Source: Tribonema minus
Taxonomy: Eukaryota; Sar; Xanthophyceae; Tribonematales; Tribonemataceae
Assembly: GCA_017506865.1 (NCBI GenBank)
Contig: JAFCMP010000521.1
Coordinates: 248,001-312,000 of the forward strand
Reading direction: 5' to 3'
Length of the DNA: 64,000 bases
Below the pieces are notes generated by a model. The model saw nothing but the letters and a program-made list of their open reading frames with translations, had not been told where the DNA came from and searched no databases. Of this stretch, positions 48,301-60,100 are shown piece after piece. How positions within the stretch are numbered: position 1 is the first letter of the stretch; each line of letters opens with the position of its first letter. A program made the position numbers and the translations under genes.

Positions 48301-51300
48301 TCATGAGACAAGTCACCAGCAGCCGTACACGACATGCGCAAGTGCTCGCTGCGCCGTCACCGCCAAGCGTCATGCACCGGAACAGATGTTAAGCCCTGCG
48401 TCGACACCACTGCCGTGAGTATTGTGAGCGTCAGCGCAGTTGCGCCGCCTCCAACACCCGCCGCGCGCAGCCTCTTGTGTTCACAGCGCTACGAATGCGG
48501 GGCCGAGCATGCACTTGTTACCTGAGAAGTTCAACTTGACGTTAGAAGCTAGCCAGCACCACCACCAGCGCGCTCACCTTCATGGCGTACAGCTTGCCCG
48601 TGGTGCTGCGCTTGCAGCCGTTCACCGCGCCGAAGCCGCCGCGCCCGAGGACGCGGAACAGTATGAAGTCGCGCTCGCTGAGCGGCTGCGCCTGCAGCCA
48701 CAGGAAGCGCAGCAGCTGCGCGTGCTGCGGCGACGCGAGGTACGGCGCGTACGCCGCCGCGCGCAGCGCCTCAAACACCCACGCCTCCAGCGCGTCGAAG
48801 CAGCGGCTGCTCACGTACGTCGTGCCGGCGTGCAGCGCCGTCCCGCGCGCGCCGCTGCCGCCGCCGCCGCCGCCCGCACCCCCCAGCCCCGTCGCCGCGG
48901 GATCGTCCAGGTGCAGGCTCGTCATGATGGCGCGGATGCGCGGCCCGCGCTCCGCGTCGTCCGCCGCCGCGCCGCGCCCGCGCCGCCCCCCCCCGCCCGA
49001 CTCCGGCGGCGCCGCCCCCCCCACCACCCCCTCCCTCACCGCGATCCCCACCGCCGCCGGCTGCGCCAGCAGCGCCCCGCCCTCCGCCTCCCCCTTGTCG
49101 ACCACCGCGCCCAGAGCCGCCGCCGCCGCCGCCGCTGCCGCCGCCGCGCCGGCGCTCCCGCTGGCGCGCGCCGCCGCCGCCGCCGCCGCCGCCGCCCCCG
49201 CGCTGCTGCCGTCGCTGGAGCACGCCGCCGTGTGCAGCTGGCCGCCCGCCGCCGCCGCGCCGCCGCTGCCGCCGCTGCCCTGCCGCAGCAGCGCCGCGTC
49301 GCCGCCCTTGTGCTCGCCGAGCGCAACCTCCGCCAGCGGCGTCGGCAGCGGCGAGTCCGCGCGCGGGCTGACGCACAGGTCCGACAGCAGCGCGGCGGCG
49401 CTCGGGCCGCCGACGGTGCTGCTGAGGCGCCGCGCCGGGTTGTCGCCGGCGGCGGTCATGCCGCCGCCGCCGTCCGTTGCGTTGAGCGGCGATGTGATGG
49501 ACGAGACGCCGCCGACGCCGCTGCGGCCGTGCGCGGCGGCGGCCGCGGCGGCGGCGGCGGACGACGACGACAGCGACACGTCTTGCATCGCGTCGCTGAT
49601 GGACGGGCGGTTGTGCTCCGCGGTGCCGTCGGCGAGGGCGGGGAGCGCTGCCACCATGTCGTCGATGCCAGGGCCCTTGACGAGCAGCGCGTTGACGAGC
49701 GCGGGGGACTGCTGCTGCTGCGCGAGGCGGGGGGGGGGAGGAGGGGCGCGGGGCACTGAGAGGCTGCAGCATGGGGGGGGCTGACATGGCACACTGCCGA
49801 TTCGGGGTCGCCGCATAGGGGTATGTATAGTAGCATAGGTCGGGCGCAGACGGGGAGCGCTGCCGCTGTGTTGACGGTGCCGGGAATGTCATTCGGCAGC
49901 GCGCCTGTGGGCAAGAGCTGCTGCCTCACGGGAGAGCAGCGCTTCACGAGGCGCGGTGCCACAGGGGACTTGCCGCCGCGAGTTGCGGGGCACACACACT
50001 CGAGACCAGTCAGGCTGTTGGCAGTGGTAGCGTCTCTGAACATGCGGCGGTGGCTGGCGGAACCACCAGCAGGTAGGTTTGAACACTTGACATCACCTTC
50101 AGCAGCTTCTTCTTTGTGTTGCCAGATACCCACTTCACTACTTGCTGAAGGCAAGCGTGCTTGGGCTAGGATTGAAGTTAGGGTTGAAGTCAGAATGCAT
50201 GCGAGCGCGGCGCCACGCCATCGCAGCGCTCAGCAACAGTTCTCCACGTGGTGCGTCACTGCGTACAATGAGGAATTGGGCTGGCAAATTTCCACGCAGC
50301 CCAGCGTGCCAGACACTGCTCACAGGGCTTGAGTTTCTGAAGGTGAACTGGTCCTTCAAACTTTCATTCAAGTCTGGCATACACCCAACACAGTGTCGCC
50401 TCCTGCCCCGTGGAACGCTGGCTGAAGGCAAAGGGTGCAGTGCCTGTAACACGCTTCAGGTGATGGCAACGTCCGCCGTCTCGGCGACCTGCGTACCCCT
50501 GCTTATTGTGTCCGCAGGGGCACCTCCGTGCGACCAGTGTTGCTTTGATGCCCTGATTCAACTGACACCGGGCCGTCTGCTGCGTGACGCATGCGCAGCG
50601 CGCACAACGGCGGCGGCGGCGCCACTGCTGTCTCCTGTCCCTCGCGAGCGCACTCCAGAGCCATCTCTGCCCAGCTCCCCCCTCACCACCGCTGCTTCCC
50701 CCCCCCCCCCCCCCGCAGTCATCATCGAACACCACAAGCGCCTGCGCATCCGCCGCGATAACCCCGCCAACGCGCCGCCGCATACCGCACTCGCATGCCC
50801 CCAACATACCCAGCCCCCCCCCCTACCCTCCCCGAACCCCCTCCCCCCCTTCTCGCTGTATGCTCACCTTGGGCGTCTGCGGCGCGGGCGGCGCCGGCGC
50901 CGGCTCCCCTCCCCCATCACCACCGCCATCGACGTGCCCAGCCCGCTGTCCGAGCGCCCGTGCCGGCTCCCCGTGCGCCGCGCGCGCCCGCTGCTGCGCG
51001 TCGAAAAGCTCCCCCCTGTCGCCTGTGGCGACAGGCGCCCCGAAGCGCCGCCGCCGCCGCCGTGCGACGCTGACCGCGCCGGCGACGCCGCCGGCCGCGG
51101 CTCCGCCACCGCCTGGAACGGCGCTCCGCTCCCCGCGCCGCCGCCGCCGCTGCCGCCGCCGGCGGCGGCTTTCCGCACGGCCTCGAGGAGCTGCGGCGGC
51201 AGCGCGCGGTAGAGGTCCGATTCGTCGCCGGCGCCGCGGCCAGAGGCAGCGCGGTTGCTGCTGCCGACGGCGTCTGACGCCGCTGAGCCGTGGCCGTCGC

Positions 51301-54300
51301 GCCGCTGCTTGTGATGGTGGTGGCGTCTGAGCGTTGGCAGTGAAGGGGGGGGGGGGGGGGGGGGGCGGCAGTGACTGAAGAGGTTTGAAGCAGAGCTTGC
51401 TGCGGCACGGTTCTTGGTGCGAGTTCGCGATAGAGTCAGCGCAAGTTAGATGGCACAGGAGTGACAGCAAGACCACCAGCAACTCGGTGTGCAGCCTGCG
51501 CAGCAGCGCATTGCCACGGCGCCAGACGCCTCCCCCAGCTCGTGCATGCGTCACGGGGCAGCGTCATGCAGCACTGGGCACACGCCGACACTCGTGCGCA
51601 GCAAAGCTCTGTGCGCTGGCGGCGCCGCACAGCAGCGCAGCGCAGCGCTGCTCACCTGTGCGCCGCCGACGGCGACGATGTCGCCGTGTCCTGGTGCGGC
51701 GGCGACGCCAGCGCCGTGGCGGCGGCATCGTGCGCGGGCAGCAGGTACACTTCGATGATGCGGCGCGCAAAGCGCCGCCGCTTGGTGTGGCTGCGCAGGC
51801 GCTTGAAGCGGATGATGTCCGTCAGGAAGTTGACCTTGGCGTTGACGTAGGGGCCCTGGGTCTTGCAGAACTCGCGGAACTGGGGAGGAGGGGGAGCGCA
51901 TGGAGAGGGCATGGAGGAGGTGTTGAGAACTGAGTGCGGTGTCTTGAGGGCTGGAGGAGGTTATGGACACACAAGGTCACCGTGGAGGCCGACTACAGGG
52001 TCACTGCAACACACAAGTTTCATGATTTCCGACAACTGCAAAGTGCAGCAGAAGGAGCTGTGGAAACAAGGCATGAGAAAGTCGTTGACAGCTGCTCTTT
52101 TCGATGCCAGTCCGGTAGCTGCACGTGCAGCATATGCCGGCTGCAACATCTAGTAGAGCTGCTGCTGACATACGCAGGCGGAGCTTTCACACTTCCGAAT
52201 CAACAGTGGCAGCAGCTCACCATGTAGAAGCCCAGTATCTGCCTGCAAATGTTGTCCAGAGAAAATGCACTGGGGTTTCTCGCCAGCAGCCCAGCTGTGA
52301 ACTCGTCCAGCACCTGTGGGCTGGGATATACCCACTTCTCCGTAGGCCTGGGAGCTCCCTTCGTGATGACGGCACTGAGGTACTGTGCATCCTCTATGGC
52401 ATCCTGTAGCTCTTCCATAACACTGGCTGCGAGTCCTGCTGAGGGCGCACCACAGCTGACTTTCCGTGTTTCACGGTCGCTCGCTGCAGCAGTCGGCGAG
52501 CCTGATAGGGCAGCCTCTACGGCAAGCAAGTCCAAGAGCGCACCGCCACTTGCAACCTCGGGTGTCGATCAAGCTCGCATGACGGGATAGCAGGCAGGTA
52601 GGCGGCTGCTTTGGATCCAAGCCGTCACTTTCTTTCGCTTCGGCCGCTTGCTGCAGGCGCAGGCCGTAGGCGCGGACGGCCCGTCGTACGATAGCAACCA
52701 AGAACACAATGGTACAGCAATTAAAAAAGAAAGCTTTTCGGGGGTCCTCTTCGGGGGCCCCCGCAACTTTTCGCTGGCGAACAGGCTACATTTGAGCAGA
52801 AGTTGAGCAGAAGTAGCCCTAGCCCATACCTACCTACCTCAAACCTGGGAGGTGAGGCAGGGCAGCAGGCAGCCTGCGGCAGTGAGCGGCGCGCCCTCCT
52901 AATCTTGAACTAGCTTCCGCCATGAAGGCACGGCAAGGCATTCCTGTGGCTGCGCGGGCGGCGGCAGCGGCAGCGGCTGCGCCGGTGGCAGCGGCGGCGG
53001 CGCACACGCACCTTCAACGTAACGTTCGCAAGCCAGAATGTGGCCGCGGCGCAGGGACGGAGCAACGGAAACACGCACGCATAACCATCTATACGCGCTG
53101 CTGCCTGTTGTGCAGCAGTCAGGCAGCTGCCTACGGGGCGGAACAGAAGTTGGTGAAGTTTTGAACACTTGAAGTTTGATACTGTGTTCAGTGAGCGTTG
53201 AGGGGCAAAACTTCAGGCGGCAAAAGCACGCAGGGACACGAAAAGCGAGTCCGCTGATGAGTTGCAGCTGTGGGATACATTGCCTACTTGGAATGGAACT
53301 CCGGCGAACATCTGATGGGATGAATCGATGGGAGATCACTTGTACAGCCAATTTGAAGCCCGCCGCGGTTGGTTAACCTGTCCCTCCACTTTACGTGATG
53401 TGTGCATCAATTCGCACCTTCGCACCATCATGACTGCACCAGCACCCGTGAATGCGCCACAGCACCAGAACCAACTGCCATGCCAAAAGGGCCTCAGCAG
53501 CGGTGGTAGCGGTGGTTGGCGGCCAGCCAGCGGGGGCCCTGGGTAACTGTAGCACCTGACGCTGTAAATGGAAAGGAGCTCCTGAAGAGCGAGGCGCCAC
53601 CATATGGCCCTAAATGGACCTCTGTCCCTCGCTGCCGCAGTGCGGTGCAGCTAAAACATACATATGGTACACGACAGACCTGATATCTGATATCTCAAGA
53701 TACACTACGGACCCCCCCCCCCCCCCCCGCCCCCAAAAGTCCCTGAACCGCCTGAAGCGCCCTCCCACACAAATGCGGTCAGCGACAGCGGCGGCACTTG
53801 CCCATTGAAGATGGAAGGGGGCGGTCACGTCCCTGCTGCTGCCTGCCGAGTGGAGTGCTGCTGACCGCTGCCGTCGGTGCTGTTCGAAGACCGCGCCGAG
53901 ACCGTGAGCCCGTCTTGCGTGGCAGCGGCAGCGGCAGCGGCAGCGGCAGCGGCAGCAGCAGCGGCAGCGGCAGCGGCGGCGGAAGCAGAGGCGGAAGCAG
54001 AGGCGGAAGCAGCAGCAGCAGCGCTCGCGCGTCTTCCGTCCTGCGCGCGCGTCACAGGTCAGCAGCAACGGCCATGGGTGCGCAGTACCATGTTAGATGA
54101 CGGTTGCAGCCAGACACTGACAGCGCTACAGGAATTCGACAACTTCTAGCGAGCAGCCTGCGTCAGACTCTCTAGCATTTTAGAGTGTGCTGGCGCGCTC
54201 CGTCCGAGATGACCGATGCCACAGTTCAATGAGTGATGCGACAAACTTTAAGATGGATGAGGAGTGCGGTGGAGGCAGACAACTGTAACACCAGAGCACG

Positions 54301-54669
54301 CAAGCCTGCACCCTAGATGCATAAGAGCGCGAGGTTCAGACTCTGAGTACGTTATCGGCGGCAGCAGGATTTTGGCTCTGCCGCTCCATCGTTGGATAAG
54401 TGCAGGATAGCGGGATGCAATGTCAACCGCCATGTCACCTGTCAGGCGGATGGGGTGGCGGCCGAAGCATGACAGGCTCACGGAACGCAGCAACGCGACG
54501 GTTTGACCGTACAAGCAATGGCAGTCCAACCTTAAGCTAACAGCGCCGCCAGGTTGAACCGCCGCAAGCACGGCCAGGAGCGGTTGCTCCAGGCACGCAA
54601 ACCGCATACGTATACAGTCGCTTCTAAGCACGGTCAGCCGAATGCACCTTGTCGGCGCACTTGCCGCTT

Positions 54670-54704
<35 letters not shown>

Positions 54705-57073
54705 TCCGCCGCCTCCGCCGCCGCCGCCGCGACCGCCGCCGCCGCCGCTACCGCCGCCGCTGACGCTGCCGCCACCGCCGCCGCCGCCGCCGCTGGCCAC
54801 TGCGCGTGCAGCGGCAGGACGTTGCCGGCGTGGCGCGCGCCCCCCTGCTGCGCCCCCCCTTCCCCCTCTGTGAGGAGGGGAGAGATGATTAGGCAGCCTC
54901 TACGGCAAGCAAGTCCAAGAGCGCACCGCCACTTGCAACCTCGGGTGTCGATCAAGCTCGCATGACGGGATAGCAGGCAGGTAGGCGGCTGCTTTGGATC
55001 CAAGCCGTCACTTTCTTTGGCTTCGGCCGCTTGCTGCAGGCGCAGGCCGTAGGCGCGTACGGCCCGTCGTACGATAGCGACCAAGAACACAATGGTACAG
55101 CAATTAAAAAAGAGAGCTTTTCGGGGGTCCTCTTCGGGGGCCCCCGTAACTTTTCGCTGGCGAACAGGCTACATTTGAGCAGAAGTTGAGCAGAAGTAGC
55201 CCTAGCCCATACCTACCTACCTCAAACCTGGGAGGTGTGGCAGGGCAGCAGGCAGCCTGCGGCAGTGAGCGGCGCGCCCTCCTAATCTTAAACTAGATTC
55301 CGCCATAAAGGCACGGCAACGCATTCCTGTGGCTGCGGCGGCGGCGGCGGCGGCAGCGGCTGCGCCGGTGGCAGCGGCGGCGGCGCACACGCACCTTCAA
55401 CGTAACGTTCGCAAGCCAGAATGTGGCCGCGGCGCAGGGACGGAGCAACGGAAACACGCACGCATAACCATCTATACGTGCTGCTGCCTGTTGTGCAGCT
55501 GTCAGGCAGCTGCCTAAGGGGCGGAACAGAAGTTGGTGAAGTTTTGAACACTTGAAGTTTGATACTGTGTTCAGTGAGCGTTGAGGGGCAAAACTTCAGG
55601 CGGCAAAAGCACGCAGGGACACGAAAAGCGAGTCCGCTGATGAGTTGCAGCTGTGGGATACATTGCCTACTTGGAATGGAACTCCGGCGAACATCTGATG
55701 GGATGAATCGATGGGAGATCACTTGTACAGCCAATTTGAAGCCCGGCGCGGTTAACCTGTCCCTCCACTTTTACGTGATGCGTGCATCAATTCGCACCTT
55801 TGCACCATCATGACTGCACCAGCACCCGTGAATGCGCCACAGCACCAGAACCAGCTGCCATGCCAAAAGGGCCTCAGCAGCGGTGGTAGCGGTGGTTGGC
55901 GGCCAGCCAGCGGGGGCCCTGGGTAACTGTAGCACCTGACGGTGTAAATGGAAAGGAGCTCCTGAAGAGCGAGGCGCCACCATATGGCCCTAAATGGACC
56001 TCTGTCCCTCACTGCCGCTGCCGCAGCGCGATGCAGCTAAAACATACATATGGTACACGACAGACTTGATATCTCAAGATACTCTACGGACCCCCCCCCC
56101 CCCCCGCCCCCCCAAAAAGGAACTGAACCGCCTGAAACACCAAACCCACACACATACAGTCAGCAACAGCGGCGGCACTTGCCCATTGAAGATGGAAGGG
56201 GGCGGTCACGTCCCTTATGCTGCCTGCCGAGTGTAGTGCTGCTGACCGCTGCCGTCGGTGCTGTCCGAAGACCGCGCCGAAACCGTGAGCCCGTCTGGCG
56301 TGGCAGCGGCAGCGGCAGCGGCAGCGGCAGCGGCAGCGGCAGCGGCAGCGGCAGCGGCAGCGGCAGCGGCAGCGGCAGCGGCAGCGGCAGCGGCAGCGGC
56401 AGCGGCGGCGGAAGCAGAGGCGGAAGCAGCAGCAGCAGCGCTCGCGCGTCTTCCGTCCTGCGCGCGCGTCACAGGTCAGCAGCAACGGCCATGGGTGCGC
56501 AGTACCATGTTAGATGACGGTTGCAGCCAGACACTGACAGCGCTACAGGAATTCGACAACTTCTAGCGAGCAGCCTGCGTTAGACTCTCTAGCATTTGAG
56601 AGTGTGCTGGCGCGCTCCGTCCGAGATGACCGATGCCACAGTTCAATGAGTGATGCGACAAACTTTAAGAAGGATGAGGAGTGCGGTGGCGGCAGACAAC
56701 TGTAACACCAGAGCACGCAAGCCTGCACCCTAGATGCAAAAGAGCGCGAGATTCAGACTCTGAGTACGCTGTCGGCGGCAGCAGGATTTTGGCTCTGCCG
56801 CCCCATTGTTGGATAAGTGCAGGATAGCGGGATGCAATGTCAACCGTCATGTCACCTGTCAGGCGGATGGGTGGCGGCCGAAGCATGACAGGCTCACGCA
56901 GCAACGCAACGGTTTGACCGCACTGGCAGACCTGGTCCAGCCTTCAGCTAACAGCGCCGCCAGGTTGAACCCCCGCAAGCACGGCCAGGAGCGGTTGCTC
57001 CAGGCACGCAAACCGCATACAGTCGCTTCTAAGCGCGGCCAGCCGAATGCACTTTGTCGGCGCACTTGCCGCT

Positions 57074-57106
<33 letters not shown>

Positions 57107-60100
57107 TCCGCCGCCGCTGCCGCAGCCGCCGCTGCCGCGACTGCCGCCGCCGCCGCTACCGCCGCCGCTGACGCTGCCGCCACCGCCGCCGCCGCCGCCG
57201 CTGGCCACTGCGCGTGCAGCGGCAGGACGTTGCCGGCGCGGCGCGCGCCCCCCTGCTGCGCCCCCCCTTCCCCCTCCGTGAGGAGGGGAGAGATGATTAG
57301 GCAGCCTCTACGGCAAGCAAGTCCAAGAGCGCACCGCCACTTGCAACCTCGGGTGTCGATCAAGCTCGCATGACGGGATAGCAGGCAGGTAGGCGGCTGC
57401 TTTGGATCCAAGCCGTCACTTTTCTTTGGCTTCGGCCGCTTGCTGCAGGCGCAGGCCGTAGGCGCGTACGGCCCGTCGTACGATAGCAACCAAGAACACA
57501 ATGGTACAGCAATTAAAAAAGAGAGCTTTTCGGGGGTCCTCTTCGGGGGCCCCCGTAACTTTTCGCTGGCGAACAGGCTACATTTGAGCAGAAGTTGAGC
57601 AGAAGTGGCCCTAGCCCATACCTACCTACCTCAAACCTGGGAGGTGAGGCAGCAGCAGGCAGCCTGCGGCAGTGAGCGGCGCGCCCTCCTAATCTTGAAC
57701 TAGCTTCCGCCATGAAGGCACGGCAACGCGCTCCTGTGGCTGTGGCGGCGGCGGCAGCGGCAGCGGCTGCGCCGGTGGCAGCGGCGGCGGCGCACACGCA
57801 CCTTCAACGTAACGTTCGCAAGCCAGAATGTGGCCGCGGCGCAGGGACTAAGCAACGGAAACACGCACACATAACCATCTATACGCGCTGCTGCCTGTTG
57901 TGCAGCAGTCAGGCAGCTGCCTAAGGGGCGGAACAGAAGTTGGTGATGTTTTTAACAGTTGAAGTTTGATAGGCAAAACTTCAGGCAGGCGGCAAAAGCA
58001 CGCAGGGACAGGAAAAGCGAGTCCGCTGATGAGTTGCAGCTGTGGGATACATTGCCTACTTGGAATGGTACTCCAGCGAACATCTGATGGGATGAATCGA
58101 TGGGAGATCACTTGTAGACCCACTTTGAAGCCCGGCGCGGTTAACCTGTCCCTCCACTTTTACGTGATGCGTGCATCAATCCGCACCTTCGCACCATCAT
58201 GACTGCACCAGCACCCGTGAATGCGCCACAGCACCAGAACCAGCTGCCATGCCAAAAGGGCCTCAGCAGCGACGGTAGCGGTGGTTGGCGGCCAGCCAGC
58301 GGGGGCCCTGGGTAACTGTAGCACCTGACGGTGTAAATGGAAAGGAGCTCCTGAAGAGCGAGGCGCCACCATATGGCCCTAAATGGACCTCTGTCCCTCA
58401 CTGCCGCGGCCGCAGTGCGATGCAGCTAAAACATACATTTGGTACACGACAGACCTGATATCTCAAGATACACTACGGACCCCCCCCCCCCCCCGCCCCC
58501 CCCCAAAAAAGAACTGAACCGCCTGAGACACCAACCCCACAACACACACAGTCAGCGACAGTGGCCGCCCCCCACCCATTAGGGATGGAAGGGGGCGGAC
58601 AACTCCATGCTGCTGCCTGCGGAGTGTAGTGCTGGCTGTGCGCTGCCGTCGGCGCTGTCCGAAGACTGCGCCGAGACCGTGATGAGCCCGTCTTGCGCGG
58701 CAGCGGCGGCGGAAGCAGCAGCAGCAGCAGTAGCGGCAGCGGCAGCAGCAGCGGCAGCGGAGGCGGAAGCAGCAGCAGCAGCGCTCGCGCAACTTCCGTC
58801 CTGCGCGCGCGTCACAGATCAGCAGCGACGGCCACGGGTGCGCAGTACCACGTTAATTACGGTTGCAGAGACGGAGAGTGCTTTCGATAATTCAATAATG
58901 TCAAGCAAGCAGCCTGCGTATGTAGACTTCGAGGTGTGCGAGTGCACTCCGTCCGAGATGACCAACGTTATAGTTTGGTGATTGACGTGATAAAGCTGAA
59001 TGGGGAGTGCTGTGCCAGCAGACAATACCAGCGCGCGCGGCGCTTCAGTGTCGGTGGCAGCAGGAGTTCTGCGCATACGCTCCATCGTTTGATACGTGCA
59101 GGACAGCACGATGCGACGCCAACCGGCATGTACCCATCATGCGCATGGGATGGCGGCCGAAGCATGACAGTCTCGAGCAGCAAAGCAACAGTGCGACCGC
59201 GCAGGCACTGGCAGACCAGCCTTCAGCCAACACCGCCAAGCCCCGCAGCATGGCCAGCAGCAGTCGCCCCGCGCACGCACGCCACACACAATCGCTTCTG
59301 AGCACAGCCAACCGAACACGCACCTCCGCGGCGCACTTGCCGCCGCCGCCGTCGCCGCCGTCGCGCGCCGACGGCCACCGCGCGTGCAGCGGCAGGACGC
59401 TGTCGCCGGCGGCGCGGCGCGCGCCCCCCCCCCGCTGCAGCTGCGCCCCCCCCCCCCCTCCCCCCTCCGCGAGGCGCATCTGGTTGGCGTACGTGAGCGA
59501 GCGCAGGAGGATGCCCGTGTCGAGCACTGCGAGGTTGATGGTGGGGACGTCGTCCAGGACGCCCGCCTCGGCGAGGACGGCGAGGACCGCGCAGACGGCT
59601 GCGGCGGCGCTCACAGGGGGGGAAGGGGAGGGAAGGGGGGGGTGAGCGCAAACAGGGGGGAGGGGGGGGCGCGCTGCGGTCGGCGCGCGAAGGCGGTAAG
59701 GCTGCATGGATGGTGGGGATGTCGTGCAGGACGCCCGCCTCGTCGAGGACGGCGAGGACCGCGCAGACGGCTGCGACAGCGCTCACAGGGGGGGAGGGGG
59801 AGGGAGTTGGGGGGGGGGGGGGGGGATGAGCGCAAACGGGGGGGGGGTCGTTGACGCTGCGGGCAGTGCATGGAGGGGATTGTACGCCCGCCTCGGCAAG
59901 GACCGCGAGGACCGCGCAGACGGGAGCGGCGGCGCTGGCAGCAAATAAGGGGGAGGGGCGGGGAGGGGGGGGGGGGGGGGGGAGCAGAGGGGGCGGCATC
60001 GACACTGCGGTCTGTGTATGAAGGGGGTTGTTTTGGCATGGCGGGTCGGTGGTTGGGTAAGTGGAGCGCGGGGGGGCGTTGCTGAGCCACGCTGTTGGGA

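Noticed and set aside
48440..49759. Plus-strand frames of 400-439 codons opposite the RGS/kinase exon
   Set aside because: Shadows of a GC-rich exon; the minus frame gives the P-loop and RGS end in phase with neighbouring exons.
50142..51212. 356-codon plus-strand frame
   Set aside because: It covers intron and the antisense of an RGS-insert exon, is Pro/Ala-rich, and crosses a poly-C tract that is a splice signal on the other strand.
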